From contig CAXPZW010000012.1 in assembly GCA_964221845.1 (NCBI GenBank), forward strand, positions 62,001-126,000: a DNA stretch of 64,000 bases, given 5' to 3'. Source of the DNA: CAXPZW01 sp964221845. GTDB taxonomy: Bacteria; Bacteroidota; Bacteroidia; Flavobacteriales_D; Sanyastnellaceae. Positions within the stretch are counted from its first letter, which is position 1; every line of letters starts with the position of its first letter. Positions 1 to 7,959 of this stretch are shown one piece after another. Made by a program: the position numbers and the translations under genes. A model generated the notes under the pieces. That model did not search any database, was not told where the DNA came from, and was given only the letters and a program-made list of their open reading frames with translations.

Positions 1-830
1 TCCACAATCAAACGGATTTGCTTGTCGTCGATGCGTTCAATGGTGTCGCGCAGCACGCGGGCGTTGCGGTATCCCCACTCGTTGTACTTGGTCACCAGCG
101 AAGCCTTGTCTTCGCGGAATTCCTGCTCGGTGTACTTGGAGGCTTTGAACACACTCCACCAGCGCTTTTCCTTGGTGTTGCGCAGTTGGCGCTTGGCTTT
201 GTTGAGCTTGACGGCTTCTACTCCATTGAGTTGGATCTCGCCGATTTTCACGCGTTCGCCTTTGTTGACGTTGATGCGCAAGTTTACCAGGTTGACCCCG
301 TCGGTGTTGGGTACTTCGTCTACGGTGGTGCTCACGTTGAAGCGGCCTTTGTCCACGAAGTATTCCTGGATGCTTTGATTGATGCGGTTTTTGAGGTCTT
401 GATTGACAATCGAGCCTGGGATCAGTCGCAAACGTTCACGCAAGGTTTCGGCCTCGCCGCGGCGCAGGCCAGGAAACGAGTACTTGGCGAGTTTGGGCAT
501 TTCCTGCACCACAATGGTCAGGTACACGTCTTCGCCCTGGAACTCCGATGCAAACACTTCTACATCCGAAAACAGGCGTTGCTTCCACAGGTTGCGGATG
601 GCCTTGGGGATCTGGTCGCCAGGAATCGAAATGGTCTGGCCAATTTGGATACCGGCAAACAGGCGGATGGCGCCTTCGTCGGTCGTGGCGTTGCCTTGGA
701 TGGTCACGCCGGCCACGCGGTATTCACGCTGGGTGGCGTAGTCGATTTTGCCGCCAATGCGGTCGGGCTGGGCCCAAAGAGCAAGGGTCAGCAGTGGGAA
801 CAACAATGTCAGCAGTAGCTTCTGAGGCAT
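1..830 (-). CDS. bamA: Outer-membrane assembly factor BamA, N-terminal part (cut by window edge)
   Basis: Central component of the BAM machine, which folds beta-barrel proteins into the outer membrane. The visible 276 codons begin with a signal peptide (MPQKLLLTLLF, ending near LWAQ) and continue into POTRA-type repeats, for example the segment around VAGVTIQGNATTDEGAIR and a later repeat around VKIGEIQLNGVEAV. The barrel lies beyond the left edge. The ATG overlaps the uppS stop codon in a TGATG junction, so translation is probably coupled. The position directly after uppS at the end of a CBS-nadK-DUF6089-uppS series is the order usual in Bacteroidota. Assignment is by family pattern; the missing C-terminus cannot be checked. 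Confidence 0.9.
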   Translation of the reverse strand, partial: MPQKLLLTLLFPLLTLALWAQPDRIGGKIDYATQREYRVAGVTIQGNATTDEGAIRLFAGIQIGQTISIPGDQIPKAIRNLWKQRLFSDVEVFASEFQGEDVYLTIVVQEMPKLAKYSFPGLRRGEAETLRERLRLIPGSIVNQDLKNRINQSIQEYFVDKGRFNVSTTVDEVPNTDGVNLVNLRINVNKGERVKIGEIQLNGVEAVKLNKAKRQLRNTKEKRWWSVFKASKYTEQEFREDKASLVTKYNEWGYRNARVLRDTIERIDDKQIRLIV

Positions 831-1576
831 CAGGCGTTCGAGTTCGGTTCGGTGAGTTGTGCGCTGGTCTTTCCAAAACGGCGTTCACGGTTCTGGTAGT
901 CTTGGATCGCGGCGTAAAACGCTTCGCGGTCAAAGTCCGGCCAGAGGGTGTCGGTGAAGTACAGCTCTGTATAAGCGATTTGCCACAGCAAAAAGTTACT
1001 GATGCGGCATTCGCCACTGGTGCGGATAAGCAGTTCGGGATCAGGAATGCCACTGGTAGATAGGTAACGGCCAATGGTTTCGGGGGCCACCTGCTCGGGA
1101 GCCACGTCGTCCTGCATCATTTCTTTGACGGCTCGGGTGATCTCCCAACGGGCGCTGTAACTCAAGGCCAGCACCAAGGTGATGTTGGTGTTGTGCGCGG
1201 TTTGGGCTACAGCTTCTTTGAGTTGGGCACGTGCGCGATCTGGCAGGGTGCCCAAATCGCCAATGGCTTGCAGGCGTACGCCTTGCTCGTCGAGTTCGGA
1301 GATTTCATTGACGATGGTGCTCACCAGCAGGTCCATCAAGGCTTCGACCTCCTCTTTGGGGCGGTTCCAGTTCTCGGTGGAGAAGGCGTAGAGGGTCAGG
1401 AACTTCACGCCAATGTTGAGCGAGGCCTTGAGCGATTCACGCACGGCTTCCACTCCGTTGAAGTGGCCGATAATGCGGTCCTTTCCCTGGTACTCGGCCC
1501 AACGTCCGTTGCCATCCATGATGATGGCCACGTGCTTGGGTACACGATCGCGGTCAATGTGATTTGATGCAGACAT
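830..1576 (-). CDS. uppS: Isoprenyl transferase (undecaprenyl diphosphate synthase)
   Basis: Cis-prenyltransferase that condenses farnesyl diphosphate with isopentenyl diphosphate to make the C55 lipid carrier for peptidoglycan and surface polysaccharide. The 248-residue protein shows the hallmark HVAIIMDGNGRWA at residues 15-27 with the catalytic Asp21, the middle motif TLYAFSTENWNRP, and the C-terminal RTSGE..ISNFLLWQ signature. The open frame continues upstream, but the ATG at 1576 gives the normal family length and sits just downstream of a promoter-like TATTTTTG box. It overlaps bamA by one base. Confidence 0.96.
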   Translation of the reverse strand: MSASNHIDRDRVPKHVAIIMDGNGRWAEYQGKDRIIGHFNGVEAVRESLKASLNIGVKFLTLYAFSTENWNRPKEEVEALMDLLVSTIVNEISELDEQGVRLQAIGDLGTLPDRARAQLKEAVAQTAHNTNITLVLALSYSARWEITRAVKEMMQDDVAPEQVAPETIGRYLSTSGIPDPELLIRTSGECRISNFLLWQIAYTELYFTDTLWPDFDREAFYAAIQDYQNRERRFGKTSAQLTEPNSNA

Positions 1577-1585
1577 GCAAGGTGT

Positions 1586-1600
1586 CCGAAATGATTTCGG
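1586..1600 (-). other. Small hairpin in the uppS leader
   Basis: CCGAAA-TGA-TTTCGG forms a perfect 6-bp stem with a 3-base loop between the predicted uppS promoter box (1608-1615) and the ATG at 1576. It would lie at the very 5' end of the mRNA and might stabilise it. No known regulatory family is recognised. Confidence 0.35.
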
Positions 1601-1607
1601 TAAGCCG

Positions 1608-1615
1608 CAAAAATA
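1608..1615 (-). promoter_or_regulatory. Putative -7 box for uppS-bamA
   Basis: The minus strand reads TATTTTTG, matching the Bacteroidota consensus TAnnTTTG, about 31 bases before the uppS ATG. No clear -33 TTG is seen at the ideal distance. Confidence 0.45.
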
Positions 1616-1685
1616 GGGCATCCGCACCGGGGAAGTAGCACGACCCCCCCCTTTGGCACCCAAAACATCAGGTGTAGGGTTCCGA

Positions 1686-2549
1686 CTAGTGGAAGTGGAT
1701 GTTTTTAAAGCAGGAGCCCGCCAATTTGTCGAGGCGGAAGTTGAGCGAGAGGTAGGCAAATGCATACCAGTCGTCGCGGCCGGGATCGCCGCGTTGCATG
1801 CCGGTGTTGTTGCCGTTAGGGCCCGAGCGTTGAACGCTGCGGTCGGCGAGATTGACTGCCAGTGGGCCGCTTTCGTCCAGCAATACTGCCGGGTCGGCGT
1901 AAGCGCCGGAGACGTCGTCAAAGTGGTCGGTCCACGTTTTGCGGATGCTCCACTCCAACGAAATGCCCATCACTTGGGCCACGTTGAGCTTGAAGCCTGC
2001 GCCAAAGGGCAGGGCAAATCCGCCCGAGGTGTAGTATTGGCCGCCTTCGGTGGTGCCTTGGCCTTCGGTGCCCAAGGGCTGCAGGTCGTACCACACGCCG
2101 TTGTATTCGGCTTGGGGTTCCATGCTGTAGTAAGCCAAACCTCCGGTGAGGTAGGGGGTAAACTTGTCGTCGGTGCCGATTTGATAGTCCCAGAAATTGA
2201 TCTCCACCATCACGCTTCCTTCCATGAAGTCGTTGCGGAAGTGGAGGTTGCGGTTTTGTTGCCAGGGGTCGTCGCTGTCGGCGTCGTAGGCCTCCACGCG
2301 GTTGTAAACAAAGCTGCCTTTGATGGAAATGCGGCGGTCGATGTTTTCGCGGTAGGTCAGGCCCGCTCCGGGTTGCAGGCGGGTGCCAAAGTGCTTGGAG
2401 GGGTTGAGATCGCCGATGTAGTAACTGGTGCCGAAATTCAGTCCAATCTCACGGCTTTGGTCCCAGTGGGTTTGGGCCTGGGCACAGGTAGTGCACAGGA
2501 CAAGCAGGAGTCCAGCAAGCAGGGTGGGGATGAGGTGATTCGGTTTCAC
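1686..2549 (-). CDS. DUF6089 family outer-membrane beta-barrel protein
   Basis: A predicted eight-strand-type porin-like barrel of unknown function. The 287-residue product starts with a signal peptide (VKPNHLIPTLLAGLLLVLC, cleavage near AQAQ) and then alternates aromatic and polar residues as in barrel strands, with the family-typical SYYIGDLNPSKHFG near the N-terminus. I chose the GTG at 2549 because it puts the signal peptide directly at the N-terminus; a TTG at 2582 would add 11 charged residues. It lies between nadK and uppS, its normal neighbours in Bacteroidota, which suggests an envelope-assembly role, but function is not known. Confidence 0.82.
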   Translation of the reverse strand: MKPNHLIPTLLAGLLLVLCTTCAQAQTHWDQSREIGLNFGTSYYIGDLNPSKHFGTRLQPGAGLTYRENIDRRISIKGSFVYNRVEAYDADSDDPWQQNRNLHFRNDFMEGSVMVEINFWDYQIGTDDKFTPYLTGGLAYYSMEPQAEYNGVWYDLQPLGTEGQGTTEGGQYYTSGGFALPFGAGFKLNVAQVMGISLEWSIRKTWTDHFDDVSGAYADPAVLLDESGPLAVNLADRSVQRSGPNGNNTGMQRGDPGRDDWYAFAYLSLNFRLDKLAGSCFKNIHFH

Positions 2550-2619
2550 GTAAATAAAGCGTTCGCCCTTACAACGGCGCAAGTTCGTGTTTATTCGATT
2601 TTTAGTCGAATAGGTTACG

Positions 2620-3495
2620 TCAATTTCGCTTGTCGATGCCCCACATCATCTTTCCTCGGATGGTGGAGAAGAAGTGGTGATCGTCGGCCACCACCAAATT
2701 GAGCTCAAACGGTGCGCGTCTCAAAATCACTTCTGCGCCGTCGGGAATGGACACGCTTCTGCTGTCGATGGTCAGCAATGACGTGGGTTCGCGGCCCTCT
2801 GCCCGCAAACGCAACACCGATTGATTCGGAATCACGAATGGACGTACGTTCAGGTTGTGGGGGGCAATCGGGGTGAGGATGAAATTCTCGCTGCCCGGCA
2901 TCACAATCGGCCCGCCACAACTCAGGGAATAGGCGGTGGATCCAGTGGGTGTGGCCACAATCAGCCCATCGGCCCAATAGCTGTTGAGGAATTGGTCGTC
3001 GGCCCAGGTGTGTACCGTGATCATGCTAGAGGTGTCCTTTTTGTGCAAGGTCACTTCGTTCATGGCTACGGCAAAATCTCCCAAGTCCACATCCGAACTT
3101 GAGAGTTGAATCAGCGAGCGGCCGTCCAATTCAAACCCGCCGCGCAGGATGTACTTGGCCAGCGCCTCGGGCTCTTCCAGGTTGAACAGGGACAAAAAGC
3201 CCAAGCGGCCGGTGTTGACCCCCAGCACGGGGATGCCGCTGTCGCGCACGATGCGCACGGTGTCCAACAAGGTGCCGTCCCCACCGATGCTGATCAGCAG
3301 GTTCATTTCCGGAAAGGCCGAAAGGTCTTTGAATGTGGGTAAGTCCGCGCAAGAGGGAAGTGCTTCGGACACAAACGGGTGGAACCGCTCGTGTACGCGC
3401 AATTCGTGGCCTGCCGATTTTAAGGTGTCGAGCAGGCTGCGGACAGGTTCCTGAAAAGAAGGGGCAAAGCGGATGCCGTAAATGCCGATGGCCAT
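2620..3495 (-). CDS. nadK: NAD kinase
   Basis: Cytosolic enzyme that phosphorylates NAD to NADP. The 291-residue protein carries the diagnostic GGDGT motif at residues 71-75, the following LGVNTGRLGF segment, the NEV motif near residue 145 and the glycine-rich ATPTGSTAYSLSCGGP loop, all expected of the family. The ATG at 3495 lies 32 bases after the CBS-protein stop, so co-transcription is likely. Confidence 0.96.
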   Translation of the reverse strand: MAIGIYGIRFAPSFQEPVRSLLDTLKSAGHELRVHERFHPFVSEALPSCADLPTFKDLSAFPEMNLLISIGGDGTLLDTVRIVRDSGIPVLGVNTGRLGFLSLFNLEEPEALAKYILRGGFELDGRSLIQLSSSDVDLGDFAVAMNEVTLHKKDTSSMITVHTWADDQFLNSYWADGLIVATPTGSTAYSLSCGGPIVMPGSENFILTPIAPHNLNVRPFVIPNQSVLRLRAEGREPTSLLTIDSRSVSIPDGAEVILRRAPFELNLVVADDHHFFSTIRGKMMWGIDKRN

Positions 3496-3527
3496 GGTGC
3501 AGGTTTCAGGCCCCCAAAGATAACCAC

Positions 3528-4190
3528 CTAGAGGTTCATGTAGCGCATGAGTTCCTCGTAGCGCAATTGCATGTCGTCGGAATAGACGTCTTCCTGGAAC
3601 GAGGCCGATACGCTGTAGCCGTAACGGTTGAAGGTTTGCAAGATGCCGTTGATGTCGGGCTTGTTGACCTTCAAGGTCACAAACAATTGGGTGGAATCCG
3701 GAACGGGAGTCACTTGCAGGGAGAGCACCTTCGCGTCGTTGCCTTCCACCACGCCGGCAATTTCTTGCAAGGCGTAATCGCGGCTGTTGAGCTCCAGGAT
3801 GATGATGCCGCCAGGGGCACCCACGCCGAGGCTTTCGGCGAGCTTGTTGAGTAGGTTGGGCAGGGTAATCGCACCGCGGTAGTTGCCGGCCGAGTCCACC
3901 ACTGGAATCAGGGTGAGGTCTTGGTCGGTGGCCATGCGCAGCACTTCAAACACGTGGTCTTCGGGGCGGACTTTGAACTCCATGAGCTCGACGTTGCCCA
4001 AGAGCATGTCGTTGTGCTTGAGGTCCATTTCCGCCAGGGTGGCGCCGCACACCAGTCCCACGTACAAACCGGCTTCCACCACGGGCAGGTGCTCAATGCC
4101 GTATTCGTCCATGAGGTTGTGGACATTTACGGCCGAGTCGCTCAGGGTGACTTCGGGGATGTCGTGCGCTATGATGTGTTTGGCAATCAC
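3528..4190 (-). CDS. CBS-domain protein with C-terminal ACT-like region (AcuB-like)
   Basis: The 220-residue protein has two CBS-like repeats (about residues 1-60 and 75-125), recognised by patterns such as HNLMDEYGIEHLPVV and LTLIPVVDSAGNYRGAIT, followed by an ACT-like segment (about 130-205) with alternating beta/alpha character. CBS pairs usually bind adenine nucleotides, so a ligand-sensing role is likely but no target is evident. The start is a GTG at 4190. It is the first gene of the run through nadK, DUF6089, uppS and bamA. A near-consensus TATAATTG lies about 20 bases upstream. Confidence 0.8.
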   Translation of the reverse strand: MIAKHIIAHDIPEVTLSDSAVNVHNLMDEYGIEHLPVVEAGLYVGLVCGATLAEMDLKHNDMLLGNVELMEFKVRPEDHVFEVLRMATDQDLTLIPVVDSAGNYRGAITLPNLLNKLAESLGVGAPGGIIILELNSRDYALQEIAGVVEGNDAKVLSLQVTPVPDSTQLFVTLKVNKPDINGILQTFNRYGYSVSASFQEDVYSDDMQLRYEELMRYMNL

Positions 4191-4412
4191 GTGTGTATAC
4201 TTGTTACAATTATAAAGACCGTTTCACCCGCGCAAGGTTGGCTCTGGAGTGAACTTTTTACACCTTTTCTGAACCACTTCCTGCACAAAGGGCTGTGGAT
4301 TGCGGTTCATCTTCACACCTTTGCAGCGGATTCTGGGGTCAAGATACCAGAGGCAAAAGCTGTACCAAGCAGTTCTTTGACGGAAAGACCCCTTCTTATT
4401 AAGCGCGTTTCC

Positions 4413-5141
4413 ATGTCAGACAACCGCACCCTGCTCAGTGTCAACATCAACAAAATCGCCACCCTGCGCAACGCCCGCGGAGGGGATGTGCCCAACGTGG
4501 TAGAGGCTGCACGCCGCATCCAGGACTTTGGGGCCAACGGCATTACCGTGCACCCGCGCCCCGACGAGCGCCACATCCGTTACCAGGATGTCCACGATTT
4601 GGTGCCCGCGGTCCACACCGAATTCAACATCGAAGGCTACCCCAACCCAGCGTTCATCGACTTGGTGCTCCAGGCGGCCCCGGCTCAAGTCACACTCGTG
4701 CCCGACCCACCAGGTGTACTCACCTCCAACGCCGGTTGGAACACCGTGGAGCACGCCGATTTTTTGCGTCCGGTGCTGGCGCGTTTCAAGGCAGCCGGCA
4801 TCCGCACTTCGGTCTTTATGGAAACCCGCGAGGATTGGATCCGCGCCGCAGCAGACTTGCCCTGCGACCGCATTGAGCTCTACACCGAGGCGTACGCCAC
4901 CGGTTACGCTACCGATCCAGCAGCCGCCTTACGCCCGTACGCCGAGGCCGCCAAGCTGGCAACTTCTTTAGGGCTGGGAATCAACGCCGGTCACGACCTC
5001 AACCTGGTCAACCTGCGCTACTTTGCTCAGCACGTGCCTGGGCTGCAAGAGGTCAGCATCGGCCATGCCCTCATCGCAGACGCGCTCTACTTCGGATTGG
5101 AAAACACGGTACGCATGTACCAAGCTGCATTGCGCCCATGA
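4413..5141 (+). CDS. pdxJ: Pyridoxine 5'-phosphate synthase
   Basis: Last step of the DXP-dependent vitamin B6 pathway: joins 3-amino-1-hydroxyacetone phosphate with 1-deoxyxylulose 5-phosphate. The 242-residue TIM barrel shows the N-terminal LSVNINKIATLRN, the HPRPDERH segment at residues 47-54, Glu70 in the TEFNIEGYP strand and the INAGHDLNLVNL region. The ATG at 4413 gives the normal length; the open frame continues far upstream only by chance. Its partner pdxA is also in this window (18560-19636). It overlaps the next gene by ATGA. A 222-bp divergent gap separates it from the CBS gene. Confidence 0.96.
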   Translation: MSDNRTLLSVNINKIATLRNARGGDVPNVVEAARRIQDFGANGITVHPRPDERHIRYQDVHDLVPAVHTEFNIEGYPNPAFIDLVLQAAPAQVTLVPDPPGVLTSNAGWNTVEHADFLRPVLARFKAAGIRTSVFMETREDWIRAAADLPCDRIELYTEAYATGYATDPAAALRPYAEAAKLATSLGLGINAGHDLNLVNLRYFAQHVPGLQEVSIGHALIADALYFGLENTVRMYQAALRP

Positions 5142-5905
5142 AACTCCACCACCGCATCCTCGGCGAGGAGCACACCGAAACCCTGCTCATCCTCCATGGG
5201 CTCTTTGGCTCCTCGGACAACTGGCAAACCTTGGGCAAGCGCTTTGCCGAAGACTACCAAGTGATCTTGGTGGACCAACGCAACCACGGCCACTCTCCGC
5301 ACGATCCGGTGTTCAACTACCCCGTGATGGCCGAAGACCTGCTCGAGCTGGTGTACGACTTGCAGCTAACGGGTTTCCATCTGTTGGGACATTCCATGGG
5401 CGGTAAAGCGGCCATGACCTTTGCGCAACAGCACCCGGAGTTTTTGGATTCGCTGATGGTGGCAGACATTGCGCCGCATGCCTACCCGCCGCACCACACT
5501 AAAATTTTGGCCGCTCTGAATTCGGCTACCGATGAGATCCTGCAGTCGCGTGGGGGCGCAGAGGCTCACCTTTCGGAGTTCATCCCCGAGCCTGGCGTGC
5601 GCCAGTTCCTGATGAAGAACCTGTATTGGAAAACCAAGGGTCAGCTGGCGTGGCGCATGAATGTGTCCGTGCTTACCGAGACCATGGAAGACATCCTTGG
5701 CGAGGTGCCGGGCGAGGAGGTGGATGTGCCCACCATGTTCCTGCGCGGCACGGCGTCCAACTACATTCAGGAATCGGACTACCCGGCCATTTGTAACCAA
5801 TTCCCCCAAGTTTCGTTTGTGGACTTTGAAGGTGCGGGCCATTGGCTCCACGCCGAACAACCCGACAAGCTTTTCCACACCGTCGTGGAGTTTATGGAGC
5901 GTTAA
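5138..5905 (+). CDS. Alpha/beta-fold hydrolase (YbfF-like esterase)
   Basis: Cytosolic serine hydrolase of 255 residues. It shows the oxyanion LHGLFGSSDNW motif near residue 20, VDQRNHGHSPH near 46-54, the nucleophile elbow GHSMGG with Ser86, and a terminal GAGHWLHAEQP that supplies the catalytic His. This pattern fits the YbfF/acyl esterase branch. The substrate cannot be read from the sequence. The start overlaps the pdxJ stop by four bases, indicating translational coupling, a pairing often seen in Bacteroidota. Confidence 0.88.
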   Translation: MKLHHRILGEEHTETLLILHGLFGSSDNWQTLGKRFAEDYQVILVDQRNHGHSPHDPVFNYPVMAEDLLELVYDLQLTGFHLLGHSMGGKAAMTFAQQHPEFLDSLMVADIAPHAYPPHHTKILAALNSATDEILQSRGGAEAHLSEFIPEPGVRQFLMKNLYWKTKGQLAWRMNVSVLTETMEDILGEVPGEEVDVPTMFLRGTASNYIQESDYPAICNQFPQVSFVDFEGAGHWLHAEQPDKLFHTVVEFMER

Positions 5906-5918
5906 AGCGTGATGAATG

Positions 5919-5934
5919 TGTGACTTGGGTCACG
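5919..5934. promoter_or_regulatory. Palindromic CRP/FNR-like site upstream of the cytochrome c peroxidase
   Basis: TGTGA-CTTGGG-TCACG matches the TGTGA-N6-TCACA architecture of Crp/Fnr family operators at nine of ten half-site positions. It can also fold as GTGAC-TTGG-GTCAC, so it could alternatively be a weak terminator of the pdxJ-hydrolase operon, which ends 13 bases earlier. It lies about 150 bases before the peroxidase start in an AT-richer gap. Confidence 0.35.
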
Positions 5935-6081
5935 GTCATTCGTCTCAATTAATAGGATGTTACGACGAATCGAATAAAAACTTCGACGAAGAGGTCACGA
6001 TATTGTAACAAATCGGGAGAAGTACGAATACTTGTATGCGCTGGAAGCAGCTCAAGAAGTGACAAACCGAACTTTAAACAC

Positions 6082-7455
6082 ATGCGAAAAGGCAAACGAT
6101 TGGCGCTGATGGCCCTCGCGGCCACTGCTTTTCTCGGGTCCTGTAAAAAGACCCACGAGCAGGACATCATCGCCCAAGAAGAAGTGGATTACGACACCCC
6201 CCTCCGCACACTGCTGGAGGAGATGGGTGGTGCAGAGGGCCTGAATTACTTCGTGCTCCCCGAGAGCGACGACTACGCATCCATCCCTCAGGATCCCCTG
6301 AACCCCATTACCTCTTATAAAGTGGAACTCGGCAAGTTGCTCTTCCACGAAACCGGCATCGCCACCAACCCCAAGTTGGAAACCGAGGGCTTTGGTACTT
6401 ACAGCTGTGCCAGCTGTCACCATGCTCAAGGCGGATTCCAAGCCAACCGCCAACAAGGCGTCGGAGAGGGAGGCATTGGCTTTGGTGCCGCAGGTGAGGG
6501 GCGTACCATTCACCCCGCGTACGACCTCGACAGCCTCGACGTCCAACCCATCCGTACTCCAACGGCCATGAACGGTGCCTACCAGAAGGTAATGCTGTGG
6601 AACGGCCAGTTTGGCGCCACCGGCCCCAACCTCGACACCGAGGATCTGTGGCCTCCCGGCACCCCTATCTGGAACAACCACTTTGGCCACGAGGGCCTCG
6701 AGACCCAAGCCATCGCCGGTTTGACCGTACACCGCTTGGTGGTCGATGAGGATTTGTGTGAGAGTGTGGAGCTCTACCACGACCTCTTTGACATTGCCTT
6801 CCAGGAATTCCCCGTAGAAAACCGTTACACCGAGCGCACTGCCGGTTTGGCTGTAGCCGCATACGAGCGCACTATGCTCAGCAACCAGGCTCCGTTCCAA
6901 GAATGGCTCCGCGGCGATAACACCGCCATGAGCGATGCTCAAAAGCGCGGTGCTGAGATCTTCTTTGGCAAGGCCGATTGTGCCAGCTGCCACAATGGTC
7001 CGGCGCTTAACGACATGGACTTCTACGCACTGGGCATGCCTGACTTGGTTGGTCCGGGTGTGTACGCCGGAACTGGCGCCGAAGGAGCTGCCCAAGGCCG
7101 CGGCGGTTTCACAGGCGAAGACGAAGACATGTACAAGTTCAAAACCCCACAGCTCTACAACCTGAAGGACTCTCCGTTCTACGGACACGGCGGCACCTTC
7201 CACAGCGTACGTGAGGTGGTGGAGTACAAGAACAATGGTGAGTCGGCCAACGCCATCGTGCCTGCCTCGCAACTCGCAGAGCAGTTTGTGCCGCTCAACT
7301 TGAGCGACGATGAAATCTCGGATCTGGTAGATTTCATTGAGAACGCGCTTTACGATGCCAACTTGATGCGTTATGTTCCTGATGCGTTGCCCACGGGCCA
7401 GTGCTTCCCGAACAATGACGCGGTCTCCCAAATCGACCAAGGCTGCGTGCAATAG
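6082..7455 (+). CDS. Di-haem cytochrome c peroxidase family lipoprotein
   Basis: Reduces hydrogen peroxide at the expense of c-type cytochromes in the periplasm or at a membrane. The 457-residue protein has a lipoprotein signal with the lipobox FLGSC (lipid Cys21) and two haem-attachment motifs, CASCH at residues 109-113 and CASCH at 300-304, in the two-domain arrangement of the CcpA/MauG family. The KVELGKLLFHE stretch (residues 80-90) and the TPQLYNLKDSPFYGHGGTFHS region are family hallmarks. The family also contains MauG-like modifying enzymes, so peroxidase activity is inferred. The gene stands alone, followed by a strong terminator. Confidence 0.9.
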   Translation: MRKGKRLALMALAATAFLGSCKKTHEQDIIAQEEVDYDTPLRTLLEEMGGAEGLNYFVLPESDDYASIPQDPLNPITSYKVELGKLLFHETGIATNPKLETEGFGTYSCASCHHAQGGFQANRQQGVGEGGIGFGAAGEGRTIHPAYDLDSLDVQPIRTPTAMNGAYQKVMLWNGQFGATGPNLDTEDLWPPGTPIWNNHFGHEGLETQAIAGLTVHRLVVDEDLCESVELYHDLFDIAFQEFPVENRYTERTAGLAVAAYERTMLSNQAPFQEWLRGDNTAMSDAQKRGAEIFFGKADCASCHNGPALNDMDFYALGMPDLVGPGVYAGTGAEGAAQGRGGFTGEDEDMYKFKTPQLYNLKDSPFYGHGGTFHSVREVVEYKNNGESANAIVPASQLAEQFVPLNLSDDEISDLVDFIENALYDANLMRYVPDALPTGQCFPNNDAVSQIDQGCVQ

Positions 7456-7482
7456 ACATTTTAGCCGCCCATCTGCGGCGTT

Positions 7483-7540
7483 AGAATTGAAAAAGGGTTC
7501 TCACAACCATCAAGGTTGCTGCGAGCCCTTTTTCAATTCT
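7483..7540. terminator. Strong bidirectional-looking terminator hairpin
   Basis: A 15-bp perfect outer stem (AGAATTGAAAAAGGG paired with CCCTTTTTCAATTCT) continues as an imperfect inner stem around ACAACC/GGTTGC. It starts 27 bases after the peroxidase stop. The outer arms contain A-run and T-run, as expected of an intrinsic terminator. Confidence 0.8.
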
Positions 7541-7930
7541 GCCTTGCATCTGGACCCCTAAAATGCCTATTGCTAGTGCTGTGGTCTAGCGTTGGTGTTG
7601 GTAGTGGCGCTTCGCTCACTGCGGGGGTGCGGTGGCGCTGCGCTTACCGCGGAGTGGTGGTTGCGCTTGGCTTACCATGGGTGGTGCGTTGTGTTGGATT
7701 TTCGGGCTTGGGGGCCCCTCCGGCCCCTCCCCTCCACCTCCTTCCGATGAATGTTGGGGCAAAGTTCAGGCGCTATGGCAAGCGTGCCAAGCATATGAAC
7801 CGCCGTTTTGTGGATGGTGTCCTGGGAGGAATGGGATGCAGGTGTGCGGCTGTAGATGGCAACCAAAGTGGGGTCGGTGGAGATCAAAAATGGCACCCGG
7901 TTTGTTCCTGCGGTGTCCACATCCAATGAC
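7541..7930. other. Non-coding stretch with degenerate repeats
   Basis: Together with the terminator this makes a 504-bp gap between the peroxidase and the UspA gene. It holds a short run of three degenerate repeats (7604-7681), then a C/G-rich segment with GGGGGCCCC (about 7710-7740) and ordinary-looking sequence up to the UspA promoter. Several open frames cross it on both strands, but their translations show no family pattern, so I call no gene. Confidence 0.5.
7604..7681 (+). repeat. Three degenerate ~28-bp direct repeats
   Basis: Copies start near 7604, 7632 and 7658. The first two share GTGGCGCT-nCGCT-ACnGCGG almost fully; the third is GGTTGCGCTTGGCTTACCATGG. They are non-coding as far as can be seen and lie between a terminator and a promoter. 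Confidence 0.5.
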
Positions 7931-7938
7931 TACATTTG
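7931..7938 (+). promoter_or_regulatory. Putative -7 box for the UspA gene
   Basis: TACATTTG matches TAnnTTTG 21 bases before the ATG at 7960. No TTG is seen at the ideal -33 distance. Confidence 0.5.
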
Positions 7939-7959
7939 AACGGTTTAAAATCTGCACCG

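Noticed and set aside
18..818. Long open frame (266 codons) on the plus strand opposite bamA
   Set aside because: It is antisense to a clear POTRA-containing bamA and its translation matches no family; GC-rich codon use creates such frames.
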